NCBI GenBank assembly: GCA_963422685.1
Contig: OY730442.1
Span: forward strand, 930,001 to 994,000
DNA: 64,000 nt
Reading direction: 5' to 3'
From: Spongiihabitans sp963422685
GTDB lineage: Bacteria > Pseudomonadota > Gammaproteobacteria > Arenicellales > Poriferihabitantaceae
A model generated the notes under the pieces. That model was not told where the DNA came from. It saw only the letters and a program-made list of their open reading frames with translations, and made no database searches. The position numbers were made by a program, and so were the translations under genes. This document shows, in pieces, positions 17,097 to 25,284 of the stretch. The first letter of the stretch is position 1. The number at the start of each line of letters is the position of its first letter.

Positions 17097-17614
17097 TCAT
17101 CGCGTATTGGCCTTGATCGAGAACCGATTATGTGCACGCATGGTTTTGACCGAATCCGAAATTATATCTTCCAGCCCGGCCAAAGACTTTACAAACAGGA
17201 AACGCTGTGCTTATGCGGTCCCGGTTTTTCAGGCGCGCTGTATTAAACCCGGCATAATATAGCTCCCAAGATTGCACTTTCGCGGCGCAAACCCGCTAAC
17301 AAAAAAATCCCCTGCTCTGCCGCCGGTATATTTAGTGATAGCTGCGGAATCCCCCCACGTCTTCGCTGGTTTGCAGTGCTGCCGCAGGAGTTGTGGGGGT
17401 TCTCTAATGCTGATTACCAACAGATTTCGGTCTTAAAATACATCGTAGCGCCCCGGCTCCGCTGTTTGCAGGCATCCCGAAATTCTGCCGTGCGCATTCT
17501 CGCAAGCACATCATCAGGGAGTCGGAAATCGGATTCCTGGTATCGATCCAACTTTTCCGGGGTTAATTTCCCAAGCCATCAGGATTCTGCCTGTTCAGCG
17601 ATCCATAGCAGCCA
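17097..17614. other. 518-bp region without an intact gene
   Basis: No complete gene is visible. A GC-rich inverted repeat (CCCCCAC near 17353 with GTGGGGG near 17396) may end amtB transcription. On the minus strand at about 17411-17575 a frame of about 54 codons (segments KLTPEKLDRYQESDFRLPD and GATMYFKTEICW, ending TAA) has protein-like composition but an upstream TGA and no start; it could be a gene fragment of unknown family. Confidence 0.4.
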
Positions 17615-17960
17615 TCACTGGCCAGGCAGAATTAATACCCACACCACGGCCGCCATCACTATGGCGATTAAAACGGCTGCGCTGCTGAGTGCATGCTGCT
17701 CACCGCCAAACCGGTCCACCACCGCTTCAATGGCGGAATTAATCATTTCTATCAGCAAAACCAACAACACCACGAATATTAAAAATGCACGCTCCACAGC
17801 CGATTCGCCCAGCCACAACGCCAGCGGAATGAGGATGATTGCACAGATTGACTCCTGTCCAAAAGCGGCTTCATTTTTCCATGCGGTACTTAATTCCTTG
17901 CAGCGAGCAGTGTAGTGCTTTAATTAACTTTTTCAGGTCTGTGATTTTTGATTTGTTCAT
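17615..17960 (-). pseudogene. dgkA: diacylglycerol kinase, frameshifted
   Basis: The ATG at 17960 opens LIKALHCSLQGIKYR, the usual DgkA amphipathic start, and then hits a TGA. One base over, the frame continues AWKNEAAF and runs through the membrane enzyme's active-site signature EMINSAIEAVVDRFGGEQH to a normal C-terminus. The total of 346 nt is one base more than a whole number of codons, so a single-base insertion explains everything. DgkA recycles diacylglycerol from membrane-derived oligosaccharide or LPS modification. Either a very recent pseudogene or a sequencing error; everything else in it is conserved. Confidence 0.85.
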
Positions 17961-18087
17961 GCGGATGGATTTTCGGGTCCGATCCCGGGTAAGGTAACCG
18001 ATACGATTCACGCCGCCTGATTAATATTGAATGGTCTGGTTTTTCAAATTCATTATGGCCGCCGATGGTTCAGCTATTCAAGCCACC

Positions 18088-19818
18088 CTAACTGTTTATT
18101 TCATTCACCAGTTGCTGGACAATTTTCTGATCGGCGGCTGCCAGCAATTGATTTACTTTTGCTTTTATTTTACTGATATCGGTTAACCGGACCTGACGCT
18201 TGACTTGCAATAACGCAGCCGGATCCATACTGAAATCCCGCAGCCCCATGCCCAGCAAAACCCGTGTGTACTGCATATCTCCTGCCATTTCTCCGCACAT
18301 TGAAACTGGAATATTCGCAGCCTGGCCCGCTTCGAGAGTGATTTTGATCAGTCTCAGAATAGATGGGTGCAGTGGTTCATACAAATAATTCACTTCATCA
18401 TCAATGCGGTCGATTGCCAATGTGTATTGAATCAGGTCGTTTGTGCCAATGGAAAGAAAATCCAGTTTTTCGGCAAACAAATCTGCCGCAATCGCGGCCG
18501 CCGGAACTTCTATCATCCCGCCTACGGGCAGGTCGGGGTCATAATTATATCCTTGAGCGGTGAGTTCCTGCTGCACTTCTTCGAGCAGCGAAAACAATTG
18601 ATCCAGTTCATCGATATTCGAAATCATGGGTATCATCAACCTGGTTTTACCATGAACCGATGCGCGGTAAATTGCCCGCAAATGTGGTTTAAACAGGCTC
18701 AGGTCATGCAAACACAAACGTATGGCGCGCAGGCCGAGTGCCGGATTGGTTATCATCTTGCCGTGTGCCCTGCCGCCATCAACCTGTTTATCAGCGCCCA
18801 GATCCACGGTGCGTATGGTTACCGGCCGGGCAGTTTGTTGCAGTACACGACGGTATATCCGGTATTGTTCTTCTTCATCTGGAAGCTGCGACCGGTTCAT
18901 GTATAAAAACTCGGTTCTGTACAATCCAACCCCGGCGGCATTGTGGTTCACGCTTTCTGCTATTTCTTCTGGCAGCTCGATATTGGAATTCAATGAAATC
19001 AGCACCCCGTCCAGCGTCCGGGCGGCGGCGCCATGCAGGAAATCCATGGCCTGGGTGCTTCTGACTATTTTTTCCCTGCGTTTTTTATAGGTTTCCAGCA
19101 CCGCCGCATCCGGATTGACCAGCACCACGCCGCGCTTGCCATCAATCACCAGCAGGTCGCCAGTACGCAAATAGCGGATGCTGCCATGCAGGCCGACGAT
19201 GGCCGGAATTTTCATGCTGCGCGCGAGAATGGCAGTATGCGAAATCGGCCCGCCCAGGTTGGTAATAAAGGCGCTTATCCGATGCTTCTTCAGCTCCACC
19301 GTGTCCGCCGGAGTTAGATCATTGGCCACAATAATTTCACCATCAAACCGGCCTTCGGGCTGGGAATTCAAATCGCCATGCTCGTCCAGCAGCTCGCCCT
19401 GTATGCGATGAATAACCTGGGCCACGTCCGCCGACTTGCTGCTCAGGTACGGGTCATCGATGGCGTTGAATACTTTTTCAAGGTTGTCGGCATACTGCTG
19501 CAGCGCCGCTTCGGCGTTGATGCCTTGTTGGCGAATGATACTGCCCGGCTCCTGACTCAGCATGGGGTCCTGAAGCATCAGCAGATGCGCTTCCAGTATC
19601 GCCTTGACTTCGCCAGCCCCGTCATCGGCGATCCGGGTTTTTATGATTTTCAGTTTTTTGCTGGCCGCGCTGATAGCCCGGGCCAGGCGCGCTGTTTCTG
19701 TGTCGATCTGTTGCGGTTCAACGTTGTAGCGGGGAATTTCTTCGCCTGGACGATGGATGATCCGGGCCGTGCCGATCGCTATTCCCGCACCCACCCCGTT
19801 GCCATGCAGTGCAAACAC
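18088..19818 (-). CDS. ptsI: phosphoenolpyruvate-protein phosphotransferase (Enzyme I)
   Basis: The 576-aa cytoplasmic enzyme moves phosphate from PEP to HPr. The order of domains is HPr-binding/N-terminal helical region, the swivelling phosphohistidine domain with the active site GGPISHTAILARSMKIP, and the C-terminal PEP-binding TIM barrel with LYRTEFLYMNR, SIGTNDLIQYTLA and the catalytic Cys loop VSMCGEMAGD. There is no N-terminal GAF domain, so it is PtsI-like rather than PtsP. It follows ptsH by 15 nt. No sugar-specific EIIBC gene is nearby, so this set likely serves the regulatory PTS-Ntr with PtsN. Confidence 0.95.
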   Translation of the reverse strand: MFALHGNGVGAGIAIGTARIIHRPGEEIPRYNVEPQQIDTETARLARAISAASKKLKIIKTRIADDGAGEVKAILEAHLLMLQDPMLSQEPGSIIRQQGINAEAALQQYADNLEKVFNAIDDPYLSSKSADVAQVIHRIQGELLDEHGDLNSQPEGRFDGEIIVANDLTPADTVELKKHRISAFITNLGGPISHTAILARSMKIPAIVGLHGSIRYLRTGDLLVIDGKRGVVLVNPDAAVLETYKKRREKIVRSTQAMDFLHGAAARTLDGVLISLNSNIELPEEIAESVNHNAAGVGLYRTEFLYMNRSQLPDEEEQYRIYRRVLQQTARPVTIRTVDLGADKQVDGGRAHGKMITNPALGLRAIRLCLHDLSLFKPHLRAIYRASVHGKTRLMIPMISNIDELDQLFSLLEEVQQELTAQGYNYDPDLPVGGMIEVPAAAIAADLFAEKLDFLSIGTNDLIQYTLAIDRIDDEVNYLYEPLHPSILRLIKITLEAGQAANIPVSMCGEMAGDMQYTRVLLGMGLRDFSMDPAALLQVKRQVRLTDISKIKAKVNQLLAAADQKIVQQLVNEINS

Positions 19819-19833
19819 TAAACCGCTCGCCCC

Positions 19834-20106
19834 CTATTCTCCTTCATCAAAACAATCATTGAACAACGCCGCTATGCGGTTCGCGGCCTGCTCTGCGTCT
19901 TCGCCGTCGGTCACCAGACGCAGCTCCGCCCCCTGGGCGGCGGCCAGCATGAGTACGCCCATGATACTTTTCGCATCCACGCTCTTGTCACCATTGTGCA
20001 GCATGATGGTGCTGTTAAATCCGCTGCTCATTTTCACCAGCTTTGCGGCGGCTCTGGCGTGCAGACCCAATTTATTAATAACGTTTATTTGTCGCTCAAT
20101 AATCAT
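19834..20106 (-). CDS. ptsH: phosphocarrier protein HPr/NPr
   Basis: The 90-aa phosphocarrier has the active histidine in INKLGLHARAAAKLVK (His about 16) and the regulatory serine site in DAKSIMGVLMLAA. I start it at the ATG at 20106, which gives the standard HPr N-terminus (MIIERQINVINKLGLHA). It accepts phosphate from Enzyme I and donates it to EIIA-Ntr. The serine targeted by HPr kinase is kept, although the kinase gene just upstream is a remnant. The short spacing to ptsI indicates co-transcription. Confidence 0.95.
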   Translation of the reverse strand: MIIERQINVINKLGLHARAAAKLVKMSSGFNSTIMLHNGDKSVDAKSIMGVLMLAAAQGAELRLVTDGEDAEQAANRIAALFNDCFDEGE

Positions 20107-20110
20107 TTGT

Positions 20111-20558
20111 CTAATTCCCGATGTCTGATCTGGACACTGATTTGCTGCTGCGATTATGCACCTGAATAAATTCTGCACTGCTATCGATGCCTGACATGCG
20201 TAACAAATGATCCCGCACTGCGGCCTCAATCAATACCGACAGGTTTCTTCCCGGGGCAACCAGCATGGTCAGACACGGCACTTTTATGCCGAATAGCTGC
20301 CAGTCCTTCAGACTTGGGGCAAGGCGATCAACTTTTTGCATCTCTAAATGGTCGGCATCCTTGAGGTCGATTACCAGTTGTCGCGGTTTCTGTGACCAGG
20401 CTGATCGATGAGGGCCTTAATGGATTAAGGAACCCGAACAGCTTGATGGCGTGGTGCTGCCCGTGTATTAATTTGCGCGACTGACAAATCCATTCCACGC
20501 CTTCCAGCCCGGCCAGCACTTGATCGGCAGACAGGCCGTATTGTTGCTGCGCACTCAT
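20111..20558 (-). pseudogene. hprK: HPr kinase/phosphorylase remnant
   Basis: The 5' part (from ATG 20558) encodes about 50 residues like the HprK N-terminal domain, ending KLFGFLNPLRPSSISLV. A shift of one base then leads directly into the C-terminal part: RQLVIDLKDADHLE, LFGIKVPCLTMLVAPGRNL and EAAVRDHLLRMSG, matching the HprK PGRN segment. Roughly 150-190 residues, including the P-loop kinase core, are missing. HprK phosphorylates the HPr serine. It lies in the usual place between ptsN and ptsH. The N-terminal match is weaker than the C-terminal one. Confidence 0.8.
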
Positions 20559-20567
20559 TCGCGTGAC

Positions 20568-21113
20568 TTAAGTAACCGCAAACAGGTTATACAATTCCCC
20601 GGCCGAATCGGCTTCCTGTGCGGCGCCGATAAAATGGTCATCATTGAATTTGGCCGCAAGCGCGGCGAGTAAATTCAAATGCGTCTGGCTGGCCGCAGTC
20701 GGCACCAACAAACACACGGCCAGCCAAACCGGCAGGCCATCGGGCGCATCGTAATCTATCGGATTTGCAAGTCTGGCGATGGCGATAACCGGCTCAAGCA
20801 GTCCGTCGATGCGTCCATGAGGGAGCGCGATACCTCTGCCAAGGCCGGTACTGCCCAGTCGTTCCCGGTCGTACAGGGTAGCGAATATTTGTTCCATGTC
20901 TGGTCGGCCCATGATTTCATCGCCGGCATTGTTTGCCGGACCAGCGTGGATGCTGCGGGCAATCAGTTGCGCGAATTCCTCGAATAATCTTTTGCGGCTG
21001 GCAATGGCCAGACCCACAATCACCCGGCCAGGGTGCAGGTATGCTGAATTTGCCGGGGATGGGGATTGTGCTCCATCGGCATTGCGGGCCAGGTCGGGAA
21101 CTGATGCAGTCAT
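20568..21113 (-). CDS. ptsN: PTS IIA-like nitrogen regulatory protein
   Basis: The 181-aa EIIA-Ntr protein has the phosphohistidine site in GRGIALPHGRIDGL, preceded by LGSTGLG, and the core KRLFEEFAQLIA. It carries an N-terminal extension of about 25 residues before YLHPGRV compared with the usual 150-160 aa. EIIA-Ntr is the end of the PTS-Ntr phosphorelay and regulates potassium transport, stress and nitrogen-linked processes by protein contact. Hpf lies upstream with 8 nt spacing; downstream is the dead hprK. The relay Enzyme I-HPr-EIIA is therefore intact even though rpoN is not. Confidence 0.93.
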   Translation of the reverse strand: MTASVPDLARNADGAQSPSPANSAYLHPGRVIVGLAIASRKRLFEEFAQLIARSIHAGPANNAGDEIMGRPDMEQIFATLYDRERLGSTGLGRGIALPHGRIDGLLEPVIAIARLANPIDYDAPDGLPVWLAVCLLVPTAASQTHLNLLAALAAKFNDDHFIGAAQEADSAGELYNLFAVT

Positions 21114-21121
21114 GCAGGAAT

Positions 21122-21433
21122 TTATTTTATCGTACCTTGATTTCTGTGATGGTCGGTGAGCTTTTCCTTGTGCTTGATGACCTGTCTGTCCAGCTTGTGC
21201 GCCAGTGCATCGATGGCGGTATACATGTCGGCGGCTGCGCTGGAGGCGTGGATCATAGCACCTTTGGTATGGACAGTGGCCTCGGCAATGTGTCGGGTTT
21301 TTTCGACGTGGAGGACCACGCTGGTATTGGTCACATGGTCGAAATGGCGGATGATTTTTTCCACTTTTTCTGAAACATGGTGATGTAAAGAAGCGGTGAT
21401 TTCCAGATGTTGTCCACTGATTGAGATTTGCAT
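21122..21433 (-). CDS. hpf: ribosome hibernation promoting factor (short form)
   Basis: The 103-aa protein has the sigma-54 modulation/S30EA fold: an N-terminal MQISISGQHLEIT, a helix with VSEKVEKIIRHFD, and DMYTAIDALAHKLDRQVIKHKEKL at the C-terminal helix. It binds the 30S decoding region in stationary phase and promotes 100S dimers. Its location between the rpoN remnant and ptsN is the standard gene order. Length is normal for the short form. Confidence 0.93.
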   Translation of the reverse strand: MQISISGQHLEITASLHHHVSEKVEKIIRHFDHVTNTSVVLHVEKTRHIAEATVHTKGAMIHASSAAADMYTAIDALAHKLDRQVIKHKEKLTDHHRNQGTIK

Positions 21434-21579
21434 AAAACGTACTCCGAACTATGTGTTATTGAGATGGATTGCCGACCGTTTACCGTTTTGCGCGTTGGCG
21501 AATCGGCGGGGAATTCTGATTTTTTATACACACCTCCGCATGAATGATAATTTGACAGAGAGTATTGCAAACACCAGGG

Positions 21580-22141
21580 TCACAGGGATTTGTGTTTTGA
21601 TGATGACGGAATATTCAATCGGGCGCGATATTTGGCCACGGTTCGACGAGCCGCCTGGCAACCTTTGTCCGCCGGCAATCCGCAAATTATCTGGTCACTG
21701 ATCGGTTTTGCGGCGGGCTCGCTCTGGACCATGCGCTTAATCTCGCCCTGGACGGCTGTGGCGGAAATCGCGTCGCCGTCCGGAACGGTTATTTGTGCAC
21801 TGAAAAAAATACTTCAGCGCGAAATTTCCCTGTGGAGCGGACAGATATTTTCCCGTAGTAGCCCTTGAAACGGTAGACTCGTGTATTCCCAGCGGTCCGG
21901 CAATATTATTTAATCGCAATGGACGCATTTCCCGCACCAGAGTGAAAGAAATCCTGCTGTCTTTCAACGATTTCTTGGCTACGGACAGGATGGTCCGGTG
22001 GCGTTTTTCCATGCTGTTTATCAGCCACCAGGCCTGCTGGAGCTGTTCTTTCAGCGTGCCGCTGGGATTCCGGCTGGTCAGTTTTTGGTTTTGGCCTTGT
22101 CTTTGCCCCGGGTCGAGTAATTGCTTCATAAAAACGCTGGA
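21580..22141 (-). pseudogene. rpoN: RNA polymerase sigma-54 C-terminal remnant
   Basis: A residual frame gives LKEQLQQAWWLINSMEKRH, then LRLNNIAGPLGIHESTVSR and GKYLSAPQGNFALKYFF, the core-binding and helix-turn-helix region of sigma-54. A one-base shift after KYFF continues with ITVPDGDAISATAVQGEIKR and the RpoN box as ARRTVAKYRA, ending at a TGA at 21580. The first 300 or so residues (the activator-interacting and most of the core-binding region) are missing. It sits between lptB and hpf as rpoN usually does. The 5' limit of the remnant is approximate. Confidence 0.88.
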
Positions 22142-22292
22142 TTTACACTTCGCTGATATGGATTCAGTGTACCGCAAAAAAATTGTCAGATTTTTGGTGC
22201 TATACTCTTTTCGATTTATGGGTCGATATGGATGAAGAATCCATACTGCTGATAGGATGAAGCAGACGTCCAAGTCCAGACCGGAAACGGGT

Positions 22293-23018
22293 TCACATTG
22301 TGAAGTGGTGACCCAGATAAACCTCCCTGGCTTGCTGGTTTGCCATAATTGCGCTCGGCGCACCGGATACAAGCACCTGTCCCTGGTGCAGTATATATGC
22401 CCGATCACATATCCCCAGAGTTTCCCGCACGTTGTGGTCGGTAATTAACACACCGATTCCCCGATCTTTCAAAACCGTAATGATGTATTGAATGTCCCTG
22501 ACGGCGATGGGGTCAACACCGGCGAAAGGTTCATCAAGTAATATGAATGCCGGTTCCAGCGCCAGGGCACGAGCAATTTCCACTCGTCGTTGTTCGCCGC
22601 CGGAAAGCTGTATGGTTTGCTTGTCTTTCAGCCGGTTGATCCCGAACTCCTGCATCAGTTTGTTGCAGATCCTGTGCCGAACCGACGGGTTGTATTTTGC
22701 CGCAGCTTCGAGAACCGCCAGAATGTTCTGTTCTGTGGTCAATTTCCTGAACACCGAATGCTCCTGGGGCAAATACCCGATACCTTTGCGGGCGCGTTTG
22801 TGCATGGGCAACCCGGTAATATCTTCATTGTCTAAAAATATCGCGCCCGAATCGTTTCGGATCAATCCAATCATCATATTGAAACAGGTGGTTTTGCCGG
22901 CGCCGTTCGCACCCAGCAGCCCGACAATCTCGTTATTGGAAACATGCAGATCCACCCGGTCAACCAGGGTGTTGTTTTTATATTTTTTCACCAGCCCTGT
23001 GGCGCACAAATTTCGCAT
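22293..23018 (-). CDS. lptB: LPS export system ATP-binding protein
   Basis: The 241-aa ABC ATPase is the cytoplasmic motor of the LptB2FGC lipopolysaccharide extractor. It has Walker A LLGANGAGKTTCF, signature IQLSGGEQRRVE, Walker B FILLDEPFAGVD and the switch His in LITDHNVRE. I start it at ATG 23018, which aligns with the family start; an in-frame TTG 8 codons earlier is possible. It follows lptA in the usual kdsD-lptC-lptA-lptB order. Confidence 0.94.
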   Translation of the reverse strand: MRNLCATGLVKKYKNNTLVDRVDLHVSNNEIVGLLGANGAGKTTCFNMMIGLIRNDSGAIFLDNEDITGLPMHKRARKGIGYLPQEHSVFRKLTTEQNILAVLEAAAKYNPSVRHRICNKLMQEFGINRLKDKQTIQLSGGEQRRVEIARALALEPAFILLDEPFAGVDPIAVRDIQYIITVLKDRGIGVLITDHNVRETLGICDRAYILHQGQVLVSGAPSAIMANQQAREVYLGHHFTM

Positions 23019-23091
23019 TGCTGATTTTTCGGAAATTTCCAAATATCTAGATCAGGGCGCTAGGCGCTCCTGGTCGGCCAAAGCCTCGGGA

Positions 23092-23643
23092 TTATTCGCT
23101 TGCTGTGTTTTTACGCGGCTGGATGGTCATACTGGGTCGGGCATTTTCTGCATCTGTCCGACCTGTTGTGGTTGTAGATCCGCCACCTTTGACAAATGCC
23201 TTTCGGGTGAGCCGGTTGTAGGTAATAACGGGGCCGGACACGGTGGAATCGCCCTGCACCACTTTGGCCTGGTCTTTCAGTGTCACCAGATTTTCGACTT
23301 CGTCCATGGTAATTTCCATGGCGGTTCCCACCATATCCTCTTCGGCGTCCGCTGGCCGTTGTTTGAACCTGCCTGGGTTTCCAGTACATACCGCCTTGTC
23401 CAATTCGTCATCATCGTTGCGATAAGTGGTTAATTCATCGCATGTTAACCGGATACTGCCCTGTCGAAAGGCGACGTTACCGCGATATATTCTGATCCCG
23501 GTATTAAAGTCAATTTCAAAGTCATCGGCATCCAGAGTGGCCGGTTGTTCCGAATCACTGTCCAGGGTATAACCGGTCTGGTAGAAAATCCCGCAGAAAA
23601 TCCCGATGAATAATCCGGCCGTCAGTTTGTTTAACATTTTCAC
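23092..23643 (-). CDS. lptA: lipopolysaccharide transport periplasmic protein
   Basis: The 183-aa OstA-like protein has a signal peptide (KLTAGLFIGIFCGIFYQTGYT) and a beta-jellyroll region: LDADDFEIDFNTGIRIYRGN, VRLTC-like strand IRLTCDELTTY and VVQGDSTVSGPVITYN. It forms the periplasmic bridge for LPS between LptC and LptD. The start is 11 nt from the lptC stop. It sits between lptC and lptB, which fixes the assignment despite the family's low sequence conservation. Confidence 0.9.
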   Translation of the reverse strand: MKMLNKLTAGLFIGIFCGIFYQTGYTLDSDSEQPATLDADDFEIDFNTGIRIYRGNVAFRQGSIRLTCDELTTYRNDDDELDKAVCTGNPGRFKQRPADAEEDMVGTAMEITMDEVENLVTLKDQAKVVQGDSTVSGPVITYNRLTRKAFVKGGGSTTTTGRTDAENARPSMTIQPRKNTASE

Positions 23644-23654
23644 CGACCTCTAAA

Positions 23655-24116
23655 TCAAGATGAATTTTTGTCTCTAAGACGTATCAGCATTTTCTGCGAT
23701 GTTGCGACGTGCTCGCGGGTACTGGCCCCGCTGGCATTCACGCGAGTCTGAATCACTTTAACGTTACCGGTCAATAATACCGTGGATCGATTATCGTAGA
23801 GCAAACCCGATTCCGCATAAACATGCCGCGGGGTATGATTTAGATCGTATTGGATGATATGAGGATTATCCAGCAGTGCACGGTCGCCAAGCGGATAGTG
23901 AACCATGCGGTCGGCAATAATCCGGTATTTTTTGCCGGATTCGTCCATGCCGTATGAAACCAGTTTTTCCACATAATAATCCGGGTGGTTTTTCTCCGCC
24001 GGGCTGATTTCGCTACGGGGTTCGGTCAGCAATCCATATTGCAGCCAGACGGACAATCCCAGAAGCAGGGCAAAAACAACGGCAATCAGAATATTGGCTT
24101 TAAAATCCATGGTCAT
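23655..24116 (-). CDS. lptC: LPS export ABC transporter periplasmic protein
   Basis: The 153-aa bitopic protein has one N-terminal TM helix (ILIAVVFALLLGLSVWLQYG) followed by a periplasmic jellyroll domain that begins YYVEKLVSYGMDESGKKYRI, typical of LptC. It accepts LPS from LptFG and passes it to LptA. It lies directly after kdsD with only 16 nt between, so the kdsC gene that often stands between them is absent here. Confidence 0.88.
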   Translation of the reverse strand: MTMDFKANILIAVVFALLLGLSVWLQYGLLTEPRSEISPAEKNHPDYYVEKLVSYGMDESGKKYRIIADRMVHYPLGDRALLDNPHIIQYDLNHTPRHVYAESGLLYDNRSTVLLTGNVKVIQTRVNASGASTREHVATSQKMLIRLRDKNSS

Positions 24117-24132
24117 GAATGGCTGTGCAACC

Positions 24133-25134
24133 CTAGATCACCCCTGCCCTTAACAAATCATGGGTATTCAGCGCCCCAACCACGTGGTGATTCTGATCCA
24201 CTACGAACATGGAATTAATCGCATGCGGCCCATGTTGGGCATAGTCCCGCATGGTTTTAACGATTTCTTCCGCCAGCGTATCCGGCTGCACCGTATAGGG
24301 GTTCACACTCATCAAATCCCGTGCCTTGCTTTTATAAATATCGATCTCATTGCCGAGTCCACGGCGCAAATCCCCGTCAGTAAACATTCCCAGCAATTTT
24401 CCGTTGTTATCCACCACGCCAGCCATGCCCAGTGATTTTGATGTCATTTCCAGTAACAGAACGTCCATTGTGGCCTCTTCATCGACCAGGGGTAAATCAT
24501 CACCGCAGTGCATGATGTCGCTGGCGAACAACAGCAGTCTTTTCCCCAGAATCCCGCCTGGATGGGTGCGGGCGAAATCTTGGGCGGAAAATCCGCGCAT
24601 ACTTTGCACCACTATCGCCAGCGCATCGCCCATCACCAGGGTTGCCGTGGTGCTGGCGGTGGGCGCCAGATTATGCGCACAGGCCTCCTTGTCCACGCTG
24701 ACGTTCAAACAGGCATCGGATTGCTGCGCCAGGGTTGATTCAAGGGTCCCGGTCATGGTTATCAATTTGACGCCAAAGCGTTTGACCATGGGCAGAATAG
24801 AAACCACCTCGCTGGTTTCCCCGGAATTTGAAATGGCTATAACCAGATCATGGGTGGTAATCATTCCCAGGTCGCCGTGGCTGGCTTCACCGGGATGAAC
24901 AAAAAATGCCGGCGTACCGGTACTGGCCAGGGTGGATGCTATCTTTCCACCTATATGCCCAGACTTGCCCATGCCGATAACCACCACCCGGCCGGCACAC
25001 GCCAGAATCATGCGGCATGCTTTTTCAAAATTATGGTCAAGACGATCAACCAAAGCGGACACCGCCGCCGATTCGATTTCAATCACGCACCGGGCGTGAT
25101 CCACAGGGGAAAGATCGGGTTTGTAAATTGGCAA
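24133..25134 (-). CDS. kdsD: arabinose-5-phosphate isomerase
   Basis: The 333-aa KpsF/GutQ-family enzyme converts ribulose 5-phosphate to arabinose 5-phosphate for Kdo synthesis. The SIS domain (residues about 40-180) has GRVVVIGMGKSGHIGGKIA, HPGEASHGDLGMIT and ISNSGETSEV. Two CBS motifs occupy the C-terminal half (LGMFTDGDLRRGL and LNTHDLLRAG). It heads the LPS export operon and is divergent from a TerC gene. Domain content and length are normal. Confidence 0.95.
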   Translation of the reverse strand: MPIYKPDLSPVDHARCVIEIESAAVSALVDRLDHNFEKACRMILACAGRVVVIGMGKSGHIGGKIASTLASTGTPAFFVHPGEASHGDLGMITTHDLVIAISNSGETSEVVSILPMVKRFGVKLITMTGTLESTLAQQSDACLNVSVDKEACAHNLAPTASTTATLVMGDALAIVVQSMRGFSAQDFARTHPGGILGKRLLLFASDIMHCGDDLPLVDEEATMDVLLLEMTSKSLGMAGVVDNNGKLLGMFTDGDLRRGLGNEIDIYKSKARDLMSVNPYTVQPDTLAEEIVKTMRDYAQHGPHAINSMFVVDQNHHVVGALNTHDLLRAGVI

Positions 25135-25284
25135 TGGGTATGACTGCGGTGGGGGTTTGTACCGCCGGAGTATAACAAATCAGGTTAAACCATATGTTTC
25201 AATTCAGTAATGTGGATTCAGGGTGTAAAATTTCCATCTTCTGCATTCATTCATTTTCGGCGTTATTCATCAATTCTCCCGGTC

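Noticed and set aside
25210..25284. Longer TerC start with 25 extra residues
   Set aside because: The extra segment is not membrane-like and family members start at the internal Met (25285).
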